Positions 36,501 through 49,153 of a stretch of DNA of 64,000 bases are shown in pieces. Under the pieces are notes generated by a model. That model did not search any database and was not told where the DNA came from. It saw only the letters and a list, made by a program, of their open reading frames with translations. Each line of letters begins with the position of its first letter. The stretch's first letter is position 1. The translations under genes were made by a program, and so were the position numbers. Source of the DNA: Neoarius graeffei (Eukaryota > Chordata > Actinopteri > Siluriformes > Ariidae); assembly GCF_027579695.1 (NCBI RefSeq), contig NC_083572.1:13724915-13788914 (forward strand), written 5' to 3'.

Positions 36501-39500
36501 TTAATGTAATGTTATGTTTCTGGAGCAATAAATGTAGGGCCCGTCCACACGAGTACGTTTTTGTCGAATCCGCATAAATACTTTATCATTTCGGCCTCGC
36601 GTCCAGACAGATCTGGCTTTTTCGAGGTGTGAAACCGGTATTTTTTGAAAACGAGTCCCAGAGTGGGAAAATCCTAAAACGCCGGATAGCCCGGAGTCGT
36701 CTGGACGGCGAATGCGGATTTTTTTCAGAAACGATGACGTATAAGCCCCGCCTCTCTAACCTTTAACCTCAGCCGCCGCCGCTAGACGCGTCATAACAAC
36801 AACAATGGCGGACTACAGGCTTGTGCTCGTACTGCAGAAATGTCCAATGTGACACGAAGTAGAAGTTTCACTTCATTGTCAGTCCACACAAAAGACTCTC
36901 CTCTTCCTCTCAGAGTTGCGCTGGCCATGATCGTCCTCTTCTCGTGTTATGAGCTTGTTTGTAAACAGCGCGTGACCTTTATACGCATGCTCCATGGCTT
37001 TTCTTCCGGTTTTAGTGTATTGGTGTGGCGGCGTCACAGCGCCACATACAGGCCTGGCATATGTACTACAGCATTTTGAGTCGTTTCCAGTGAATCCGTG
37101 TGGACGCAGATATTTCTGGAAACGACACCGTGTTTACGGAGATTTTTTTCAAAACGACAGCATATTGGGTGAGGCCGCGTACTCGTGTGGACGGGCCCGT
37201 AATGTAATGTTTCTAATAATAAAGTAACAGGTCTGTATTTACAAATTCTAAGTGTATGTATATTATTATAATCTATATAACTTCCAGATTTCTGCTTCAA
37301 TTCCACCCTCAATTTTTTTCCCTTCCTCAGACATCTTGCATAGCATTGCACTCATATGTAAGGGGGGAAAAAAAATCAATCATTCTCGGTGTTCAACATG
37401 GCTATCCAAATTGCATTAGAGAGTTCAAGTCGAGTTTTGTTTAGTTTTAAATATTACAATCTGTCCTAAAGCACATTAGCAAGTCTGTGTGATGTTGTTT
37501 GAGACATCTGTTTAAGAAAAAGATAGACTTCTATCACATCAGCTACACTGGCCTCAAGCTAAAGAAGCAAACATTGTACACCAATCAATTCTTGACCACA
37601 CTGACAGTAAGGCAAAAACAGTGTGCATTTGGTTCTTCACAAAACCATTCTATTAATCTGTGTGAGAAAAAAAAAAAAAAAAAACACTGATGTTACGCTG
37701 AGAAATATGCAAATGCATGAAAATTACTGCCTTGCTGAGAAATTTTATTAAATGACATGCGTACCTTCCACACACTTCCTCATGTCAGGGCCGAGGATCA
37801 TGTGATCAGGGCAGGTGCAAGTATATTTTGGGGAATAGTGATTCACCCGTGGAGCTGGAAGACACAAATACTCACACCCACCGTTCACATTGTTCCCTTC
37901 TTCACACCAGTTCGTACCTGTACAGCAAACCAACAGTTAAAGAGATATGGCAAACAAACAATGTGGAGGTCTTCTGCTGTGACTGTCGGTTTAAATCACT
38001 CACCGTTGGGCTGCTTAAGGTTGTGGTACAGCACAATGTCCTTGGGATGCAGTAGGTTCTCTACTACTTTCATAACGTTTTTTCCCGTCAGACGATTTGC
38101 ACTCAGGATGCTTCCATTGGATACGTCCGTCCAAAACACTTTCTCCTGTGTCACACAGTATATAAGAGCCAAGGTCAAAAACATAGAATATCATTAGGAA
38201 AACAATCCTTTACTAAATAAAGTGGAGTTTATGAATTTCTTAAAAATCCTCTGACAAATCCTGTCAGATTAGCTCAAGTTAGCTAGCTTACTAGCTTTAG
38301 GTTTGACTATTGTAAAGTTTAAGAATATGTTTTAATAATCCTCTCAGAAATCCTGTCAGATTAGCTCAAGTTAGCTAGCTTACAAGCTTTAAGTTTAAAT
38401 ATTATCAAATTTAAGAGCATGTTTTAAAATTACTCTCAGAAATCCTGTCAGATTAGCTCAAGTTAGCTAGCTTACTAGCTTTAGGTTTAAATATTATCAA
38501 ATTTAAGCATATGTTTTAAAATTACTCTCAGAAATCATGTCATGTTAGCTCAAGTTAGCTAGCTTACTAGCTTTAGGTTTAAATATTATCAAATTTAAGA
38601 GCATGTTTTAAAATTACTCTCAGAAATCCTGTCAGATTAGCTCAAGTTAGCTAGCTTACTAGCTTTAGGTTTAAATATTATCAAATTTAAGAGCATGCTT
38701 TAAAATTACTTTCAGAAATCCTGTCAGATTAGCTCAAGTTAGCTAGCTTACTAGCTTTAGGTTAAAATATTATCAAATTTAAGCATATGTTTTAAAATTA
38801 CTCTCAGAAATAATGTCATGTTAGCTCAAGTTAGCTAGTTTATTAGCTTTAGGTTTGAATATTATCAAATTTAAGAGTATGTTTTAAAATTCCTCTCAGA
38901 AATTCTGTCAGGTCAAACCTAAAGCTTACTTGCTTTAGGTTTGACTATTGTAAGCTTTAAGAGTATGTTTTAATAATCCTCTCAGAAACCGTGTCAGATT
39001 AGCTCATGTCAGCTAGCTTACTAGCTTTAGGTTTAAATATTATCAAATTTAAGAGCATGTTTTAAAATTATTTTCAGAAATCCTGTCAGATTAGCTCAAG
39101 TTAGCTAGCTTACTAGCTTTAGGTTTAAATATTATCAAATTTAAGCATATGTCTTAAAATTACTCTCAGAAACCATGTCAGGTTAGCTCAAGTTAGCTAG
39201 CTTACTAGCTTTAGGTTTGAATATTATCAAATTTAAGAGTATGTTTTAAAATTCCTCTGAGAAATCCTGTCAGGTCACACCTATAGCTAGCTTACTTGCT
39301 TCAGGTTTGACTATTGTAAGATTTAAGAGTATGTTTTAATAATCCTCTCAGAAATCCTGTCAGATTAGCTCATGTCAGCTAGCTTACTAGCTTTAGGTTT
39401 GAATATGATCAAATTTAAGAATACGTTTTAAAAATCGTCTCAGAAATCCTGTCAGATTAGCTCAAGTTAGCTAGCTTACTAGCTTTAGGTTTAAATATTA

Positions 39501-42500
39501 TCAAATTTAAGAGCATGTTTTAAAATTACTTTCAGAAATCCTGTCAGATTAGCTCAAGTTAGCTAGCTTACTAGCTTTAGGTTTAAATATTATCAAATTT
39601 AAGCATATGTTTTAAAATTACTCTCAGAAATCATGTCATGTTAGCTCAAGTTAGCTAGTTTATTAGCTTTAGGTTTGAATATTATCAAATTTAAGAGTAT
39701 GTTTTAAAATTCCTCTCAGAAATTCAGGTCAAACCTAAAGCTTACTTGCTTTAGGTTTGACTATTGTAAGCTTTAAGAGTATGTTTTAATAATCCTCTCA
39801 GAAATCCTGTCAGATTAGCTCATGTCAGCTAGCTTACTAGCTTTAGGTTTAAATATTATCAAATTTAAGAGCATGTTTTAAAATTACTTTCAGAAATCCT
39901 GTCAGATTAGCTCAAGTTAGCTAGCTTACTAGCTTTAGGTTTGAATATTATCAAATTTAAGAGTATGTTTTAAAATTCCTCTGAGAAATCCTGTCAGGTC
40001 AAACCTATAGCTAGCTTACTTGCTTTAGGTTTGACTATTGTAAGATTTAAGAGTATGTTTTAATGATCCTCTCAGAAATCCTGTCAGATTAGCTCATGTC
40101 AGCTAGCTTACTAGCTTTAGGTTTGAACATGATCAAATTTAAGAATACGTTTCAAAAATCGTCTCAGAAATTCTGTCAGATTAGCTCGAGTTAGCTAGCT
40201 TCCTAGCTTTAGGTTTAAATATTATAAAATTTAAGAGTATGTTTTTAAAAAGCCTCTCAGAAATCCAGTCAGATTAGCTCATGTTAGCTGTCTACCTAGT
40301 TTCATCTGTAAATAATATAATAATCATATATGAATCTTAAATATCCTCTCGAAAATCCTGTTAGGTTAGCTCATGTTAGCTAGCTGGCTTGTTTACCCTG
40401 TGTATAATGTAGTAAACATGTATGAATATGTCTTTCAAATCCTCTCAGTAATCCTGTCAGGTTAGCTCATGTTAGCTAGCTGTTAACGTTAACAATGAAT
40501 AATCTATAAAAAATTAACATAAAAAGACGACTTAAAATTTTTCTCAGAAATGTGACAGGTTAGCTAGCTGGCAAACAAAATATATATGACATTACATGTG
40601 CATATATGAATGTTGATGACTTTGTTCTTACTAATTCTTATTTCTTCCAAATATGGAAGTGGAAAATTAGGGAGTAAATGTCGGCTTGAATTATTTCGGG
40701 GTAAAGCGGAAAATGTTACAAAGGTTCTTTTTCTTCTTTTGTGCTGAATTACTCTTGATAGATTTGTTTACTGTAGATACTTTTGGAACAGCATGGATTA
40801 CAGTTTGGTGTGGGGTTTTTTTTTTCAATCCCACCAATTCAACCCCTGCTCCCACCTCAAACACAGCCAGTGAAAATGGATAGGCCAGCTGCCACTCGTC
40901 TACGATGAGTGTATGACGCAAACCACCGTCCACACCAATGCTGGAAAGCATGTGCAGTTTAGAGTCCAGCCAGTACAGGCGCTCATTCACCAAGTCTGAA
41001 CACAAACACAAACACAGGCACATTCATACTTTAGGCAGTCATGTACCATTTCCAGCAAAAAACCCGTCTTGGATTTAATCCTTTTAAAGCCACAACAAGC
41101 TTAGAAGCAAAGCTAAATACAATACAGATCAGTGGTTGTGGACAACTGAAACCCTTACTTAAAACTAGCCTACAATGGAGCATTCATATGATTAAGCCAT
41201 TGTTTATAAGGTCTGAAACTGCTTACTCACCTAATGTGATGCCATTGGGCCAGAGGATGTTGTCAGTGACCAGAGCTGTACGATCTGCCCCATTCAAACC
41301 ACTCTTCTCTATCCTGGCAGGGCTTCCACAGTCAGTCCAGTACATGAAGCTACAGTGGCAATAAAATACACAAGCCATTAACTTAATAGACCAGAGGATC
41401 TCCACTGCAGTCCTCACACAGTTTTGAGTTTCCTCAGCTTCCAACAAACCTGATCCAGCTCATGACCAACATGATAGTCAGCTGATGAACTGGATCTGGT
41501 GTGTTAGGAAAGAACCTGAGGCTGCTCTATCGAGTCATTCATTATTCATGACATTCAATAAAATCGAGGAAAATATTATCGCATGTTAACAGGAGCTTAC
41601 TTGCGCTCTGGATCTACAACAATATCGTGCGGCTTATTCAAGCCTTCGTTGATAAGAGTCTTGCGCTTGGACCCATCCTTTGTCGCCACAGAAATGCTTT
41701 GTAAGAAACTGTCAGTCCAGTAGATGTTGCCATGAATCCAGTCGACAGCCAAGCCATTGGGAGAGGAGATTTGGCTGCCAATCAAGGTGATGTGGTTAAC
41801 CGGATAAGCAGCCTTGTCTATAGGAGTGCTGGAAACAAGCAAAGGTGTTTTAGAACCAGAAATTTACTTTAACTGCACCATAAGGGTCAAATTCTAAACT
41901 GTATTAATCCCACTGATGACCAATCACGAGGGAATAAAATGAACCAGGTAAACAAATTCACACTTCAAGTTTTTTTATAATTCTTATTATGATTTTGTTC
42001 ATCAGTGTTAGTACTTGACCCCTACAGCTTTTCTGCCAATGACACTAAACCGGCAATTCCTGCCTTGCTTTCCTTAACTGATGTGATAAACTCGCTGACC
42101 TGTAGATCTTTTTGTGGAAAAGGTCAGACCAGAAGATTGTTCCACTGGACACATCCATATCGAGTGCCACCACGTTCTTCAGTTGCGGGATCAGACACGT
42201 ATACTCTTTCTTATCCAGTGTCATCTTTCTCACCTCGTGATGGTTGGTGAAGTACAGATAAGGAATGTTATCTGCAGGACAAGAAAACAAATGCTAGACG
42301 TTAGAGATAAATATGTATTCTTCACATTATATGGCAAGGTACAATTCAAGGTAATCTTTTGAACATGGTTATAATGATATGTGCCAGAATTTTCTGGTGC
42401 ATTAGCTTGTTACAAATTTTTATATCACTACAGTATGTGACCACACAAATAACAGTCTTTACTATGGAGTGACCACTTCCCTTACACATGATGTTTCCCA

Positions 42501-45500
42501 GTTCAGAAAAAGCAGAAGTGTCAATAAAGGGTCACAGCATATGGTTGCAAACTGACCGAGCTTCTCCCACTTTCCCAATGGAGAGTAGAAAACAATGTGC
42601 TACTTCTTGCTTGGACCATTTAATGGTTTACCTTCAGCTTCCTATTCTATTATCAATGACTAGAATTACTTTCTGTGTTATGGTGTGACTGTGGGGATTT
42701 CAAGAGAAAGCTTCTGACGTACCAGAAACCGCTTTGCACTCTTTGGTCATGGGGTCCATCTCATAGCCTTCCTGACAATCACACTTGAAGCTGCCCACCA
42801 GGTTCAGGCACACCTGAGAGCAGGTGTCGGGGTCTGTACACTCGTCAATGTCTGTGGCAGAAAACAGACTTGATGTCAAATACAAATGCTAAAGATTCCA
42901 CATGTTCCAATTTTAATGCACGAAAACCCAGATTATTAGCTGTCAAGCTCAATCAAGCATCACAGACCAGGAAATGGAGCAAGATTGAAGCAGAGGACTT
43001 CTATTCAAGAAGCATTTCCTGTTCTAGACTAATTTTTTGGCTATTTTTTATATTGTGAATGTTTAATTTGGATTGCTTGAACGCTGGCGTTACCTTCACA
43101 GTGTTTCTGGTCCACCAGGCGGTAGCCTGAAGGGCAGAGGCACTCATAGCCGATCTTCAGGTCATTACAGGTATGAGAGCAGCCGCCGTTATTTTCAAGG
43201 CACTCGTTGATATCTGGGGAGAGGGCAAATGAAAAATCGAGTCAGTTCATTTCGAAATGGACTTCTCCTTTTCCGTTCTTTGTTTCTCCTTTGCTTAAAG
43301 CTATAGTCAACAATTTCAGCTGTTTTGAAACTCAAAATTCAAACAAATTCAGCCCCTCCTGTCAGCATTCCGTTCAAAGCACAAAGATGTTAACGCAAGA
43401 AGTGGGACTTACTGAACTAACAGACAACTGTTACTGAATGGCACGGTATTATAAAAATAGGTTAAATTTAGAATGCTTTAGGGTTCTATGGTTTGTTTCT
43501 CTGGGAGAATTAGGTAGACGAATTCCAAGCAGAACCAATTCAGAAAGCTAAAAACGTTTATCTACTGAAAGAACCCCAGTAAAACAGTTTTTTGAACCGT
43601 GTAGACTTGTCAAGATGTGTTTGTTTGTTCTGACTGGCTGGATGTTGGTGGCCCACAGTTTGTTTTTTTGCCTCTTGTTTAGAGAACATCTTGTACTGCT
43701 GGGATCAAAGATTTTCTCATCATGAGCAGATATTTTCTTCACAGTTTCTGGAATCAGAACTCTGCGAAATATTGCAAAAGATATTCTGGCTTAAAAGGGC
43801 TGACTCCAGCTTTAAATTGAGCAGACATCGGAAGAACATTCTCTTTCTTATTCTGCTTTAATTAGGCTTTGTTTGGTCTTGTCTGCGTGATGCTGAATTC
43901 CAGTAAGCTGCCATTCTGATACTCTGGTGTGTGTATATGTAGGTGATTATTGCTACGTTCACACTTATACCGGTACGAAAGTGGTATAACTGTGTCGATA
44001 CAAAGTATACCGGTACAGTTTAGTGCATCTGTCCACACTAGCGAGAAATGTTTGCGGTTTTCTTTCACGGTAGTTGAAATGCGCGTGCGCGAAATGTTTC
44101 TGTGGTTACCGAGTAACTTCCTTCCGAGAATATGGCGGATGAAACAACGTGTGTGTGCTTTTTGTTGTCAATGTACAGTCTGTATTTCTGGTGGTCATTT
44201 ATTCAGTTGACTCGTATAAAACGCGCGAGGCAGTTGAGAAAGAAACAAAGAAAACGAATCTCCCTTTCTCCCCCCTCACTTTCTCCCTCTTCCCTTCTCT
44301 TCCCCTCCCTTTCTCTCCCTTTTCCCCCTCTTCCTGCCTCTTTCCCCCTCCCTCCCTCCCTCCTCCCCCTTTCTTTGCTCCATGTAGCTCCACGGTCGTT
44401 TCGTTTTCGCATGCGCATTATATTTGTATCGATACAGAACCACTTCATCTGTCCACACTACAGCGAAGCGCTACAGTACCGATACTGTACCGGTACGAAA
44501 GCCATACATTTGTGGGTTTCGTACCGATACAGTTATACCGCTACAGTACCGGTATAGTTGCTAGTGTGGACAGGTGTTGGGGTATGAAAGTAGTATCGTA
44601 TCGGTACAAAATCCCTACTGTGGACAGGGTATTAATGATGTTTGCACTCACTGCACTCTTTGAGGGGCTCGTCAGAGAAGTCCTTGCAGTCACGCTGCTT
44701 GTTGCACACTTTATCGATGCTGATGCACTCTCCGCTGCGGCACTGGAAAGTGTCCGGGCCTTCACATTTACTCACTGCAGGGAGACAAGAACATCAAATA
44801 TTAACTCTTACTAAATAGTAACGTTTGAAGAAAGATGCTTCGTAGCGACGCTTAATAACAAGCAGGATGTCGGCTATATTGCTACACCAGTGTTGGAAAA
44901 TGCACTCACCAGTGGCACAGCCGTTCTCATCGCTAAAGTCCTTGCATTGGAACTCGCCGTCACACTGATGGACGCCGGGAATACAGCTACCATCGATACA
45001 CTGGAACTCATCGGGTCGGCAAGTGGCCACAGCTACCGAAGAAAACAAACATATTAAGGGTGATTCGAATGTTTTCAGGAACAAGCTATTCCGGAGCACA
45101 ACAGAGAGCACAACAAACATAATCGGTCACTGGTTCACTGGTAGCAGGTACATATTACATATCATAGGGTCTAGCAGTCTGTCCTCACTACCTACTGTGG
45201 TATAATAAAAAAAAAAAAGCATTGATTTTAAGACTTTGACTCACTGCAGTTAGCTTCGTCTGAACGGTCGGTGCAGTCAAAGCTTTTATCGCAGCGCCAC
45301 ATGCTGTGGATGCACTGTCCGTTACTGCACTGAAACTCCTGTCCACTGCAGGAGCTGGGTGTCGGTTTGTGACCGCAGTGCTCACTCCACTCATCGGAGC
45401 CATCTGCGCAGTCGACGTCTCCATCACAAGCCCACAGCTGCGGAACGCAGACCGTGTTATTACACTGGAAGGAGCCAGCTGTACAGGTGGGCTTAGGGCA

Positions 45501-48500
45501 AGACACTTCGTCGCTGCCATCTGAACAATCAGCATCCTCATCGCAGAAGAATGACGAAGAGATGCACTCTCCGTTTGCGCAGCGGAACTCGTCCGCCGTA
45601 CAGTTCTTTAGGGCTGAGGAGAGATATGAGGTGAGGGTTAAGCACTGGTGTTAAAGGTACAATCAATGTGACTAATATCATGCAGCCCATGTGATTTCCC
45701 AGTTAATCAGTATTTCTATTAACATTAACTTTTGTCAGTGAAATAAATTACACAGGTTCCGGAAAGTACGCTGTAATCACATATGTTTTGCATTATACAG
45801 TAATTAAAAAACTATGCTGTAACGTAAATATGTAGTTATTCGTATTGGTGTTTCAGTTCACGTCAGTTAGCTCGCAAATGTTAGCTGAGTAAAGTGTGGT
45901 GAAGGTTTCTTAGAGGAAATAAAATTCAATTATTCCATACAAGTAACAGTTATTCCACGAAATTGAGTCGTACATGGGCTGATAGTCGACGAGGTGCGTA
46001 GCGCCGGGTTGGCTATAGCAGTTTTATTTTTATTTCTTGCAAATTCGATAAATAAAAACTTTACACAAAATGTCCGACAAAATCATTTCCGCTTAGAATG
46101 TACAGTACACAAACCAGTGAAATGACAGTAGCAATTTGTGAAAAATGCTATAATAATAATACTTGAAAATTTTTAAAAAGGCACGTTCTTACCACCAATC
46201 AAACACTTTCATTCCCTATTTTGTTGATTTTTTTTTGTATTTTTTGTTGTTTTGTTTTCAAGTAGTTTTTATTTTGTTCTCGGTTGGTTCAACAACACGC
46301 TCTGCCATTTTGTTTTTCTCTACTCATGGTATATGAGCTGATAGCCTAGTAGTACCGTAGAGTCGCCAATCAGAGCGCGTGATTGCTCATATCCAATGAA
46401 TGTGGACAGAATAATAAGCAATTACTGGATGAGGTTGAACAAAATATTATGATTTGTTAGTGTCGAACAAGCGATTATTTGCCAATGCCGAAGGCAGACA
46501 CTAACAAATCACGATATTTTATGAAAACCGAGTTCAGCAATTGTTCCATCATTCAAAAAAAATTCTTGAAATACTGATTATAAAGTTTGCACAACGAGGT
46601 TTTTTTTGTGTGCGTTTTTGCTGGTTTTACTTTCAATTAAATAAGTCAACTCAGTGTCTGTCAATTTAAGGAAGTGAGCCACGTTGACAAAAATGCGAAG
46701 TAACTGCACATGAACAGACCATTATTGTAGGCAGTTTTTGCAGTTCGCTCAGCCAGTCAAAACGGCGTAAAAAGTCATTTGAATGATGTTACTTAAAGCC
46801 TCGGTCACAACCGGACGTACGTGCTCCTACGGCCGGTCTACGTGCAAAAAAACGCAAGAAACGCACGGAGGGCGCGCGTGTGACATGCTGATTTTCAAGC
46901 CGTAGACTGGCCGCAGAGGTTCTTTGTCATGTCAAACAAACTCTATGGGCGCTTACGTTTTTTTTAGGTTGCAAGACAAACTTACAGCCAACATGCGTCT
47001 TTCTCCACGAACAAAAAAAACGCAGCGATTTGGGAAACGCCAAAAATCGCACGGCCAAAAAATTGTACGTCCGGTTGTGACCTAGGCTTAAGTTATTACC
47101 AAGCAGGACAAAACAAACAAACTGTGGACCACTAATCAGTGCTTCTGTGGTTTTTGAATAGTTAAACATTACAAGTTTTCTCAAAGAGCTTTGCTTGAAA
47201 TTATATTTACTTTTATAAATATTGGTTTATACAGTAATTGTAACTTTCAAAATGACCTGCATGACTGAAACATTCAAAATAATTCTCTTGTACAACAACA
47301 ACAACACGATATTGGCACATGAGTGATGGCATACCGCAGCCCCGCTCATCCTCTCCGTTCTCACAGTCGGCCTTTCCGTCACAGCGCCACCTGGAGGATA
47401 TGCACTGAACAGGCTTCCCATTGCAGGTGAACTCCGACGGCAGGCATTTCTTCTCAGCTGGACAAGAGATGTGTCATTGTTAGGAGAGTCATTGCTAAAT
47501 ACGGATAGAAATTCAGAAAGACGTGCAATGACTCAACTAACTACACCAGTAGTTATTAAGTGCGTGTGACTCACTGCAGGTAGCAGGGAGCTCGTCGGTT
47601 CCATCTCCGCAGTCGTCCATCCCGTCACACACCCAGCGTCTTGTGATGCATTTCTTGTTGCCGCACTGAAACTGCTGCTCGTTACATGTAGCAGCACCTA
47701 CAACACAGCAAGCAGAGCAACATTAAAGGGGCGGTTTGTCATTTTTCAACGCTCTGCTGTCTGTAAGGTGAACTGCAATCGAAGCAGTTATGAGTCTTTC
47801 CCTTCCTGTTATAAACCCTCTGCTGAAACTATTAATGCTTTTTAAAGAAAAGGAACAAATTCAAGTCGTTATGGTGTAAGAGCTGGTAAAAGTTATTTCT
47901 GGCCCGGAAAAACTGCATTTAAGAAGCTTTAAATGAAGAAACCACAATTTGCAGAATTGTAAAGCAGACATTTAGAAATTTCTTAGATATACTGTAGAAA
48001 CTAATAATAATAATAATAATAATAGTTATGATTGTAAATAATACAATTAACAGTTTAGAAAGACTTTTAAATATTCCACACTGCATCTTTAAACAATCAC
48101 TTATAGCATTCTGCTTTAGTTGGGGTTTTTTTGCTCTTTCTTTAAACACTTGCCTCTTTAAACATGTAGCTTTAATTTAAACGTTGTAAAATTCCAAAAA
48201 TCAGAAGCAAAACCATGGAGAAAAAAAAAAAAACAGGTAGGGAGCTGATAGTGTCTCATGATGTTTAATGATTAACAACATCACAAGCCTTAATCAAGGG
48301 AAGCGCTATAAAATTTATCTGAACAGATAACACGCAGTGTGTACACTCGGATGACCATGACGTTCAAACACACTCGCATTCACACGCACCCTGTACACGC
48401 CCTGTAATTGTTTTTCATCTGTTGTAATAATGTAACCAGGTAGCCAGGTGTGACAGTTGACATGAATTACTGAATGTTATTTCATTAAAAAAAAAAAAAA

Positions 48501-49118
48501 TGGAGAGAGAGAGAGAGACAGAGAGAGAGAGAGAGTGTAAAACCCCCAAACAAACTACAGGCTTGTGAAATCATGATGTGATGTAGATGTGAAAAGGAGA
48601 AATGTGGGTACGTTTTCAGACGGAAAACATACCCACACAGCCACTTGCTCTAGTTTTTCTTCTTTTCGTTATGATCTTAAACCTTTTGTTGCTTTAGCTG
48701 ATGACATATTTTTTCCCTGCCTCTTTAAGACAATGCTGAGAGGAGGAGTTTAGTAATCACACCACCAGTTGCTCATTGGTCTCAGAAGATGTTCTGCATA
48801 ATCCAAAATCTACACAGACAATGGTGGAGGCGGGGAAAGAGAACTGTATCAGGAATTCTGGGAACTGAGCAGATGCTGGAGCAATCAGTTTCCTAAAGCC
48901 TGTAATGTCTCGCAACTTACAACAGATGGGCTATTCGTCAGAACTGTGTTGCAATATTGTAAAAAAAAAAAAAACACATCTGCATTACTGAAATAATCTA
49001 GGATTATCCTGTTGTGTCAAATACAGGAAATACAGTGACTATCCCAGTCTTTGAGGCCGTTCTCTTCTTACCTGCAATAATTTGCATGGCAAAACTATAT
49101 TTACGGACGCCAGCCGGG

Positions 49119-49153
<35 letters not shown>

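Noticed and set aside
44149-44814. 221-codon plus-strand frame with a proline/serine-rich middle
   Set aside because: It spans the C/T tract of a DNA transposon and the antisense of ldlr exon 6; composition explains the openness.
45306-45524. Plus-strand frames over the ldlr LA exons
   Set aside because: Antisense shadows of cysteine-rich coding exons.
48004-49151. CRISPR-like or array structure in the (TAA)n and (GA)n runs
   Set aside because: Plain microsatellites in a vertebrate intron; no spacer-repeat arrangement.
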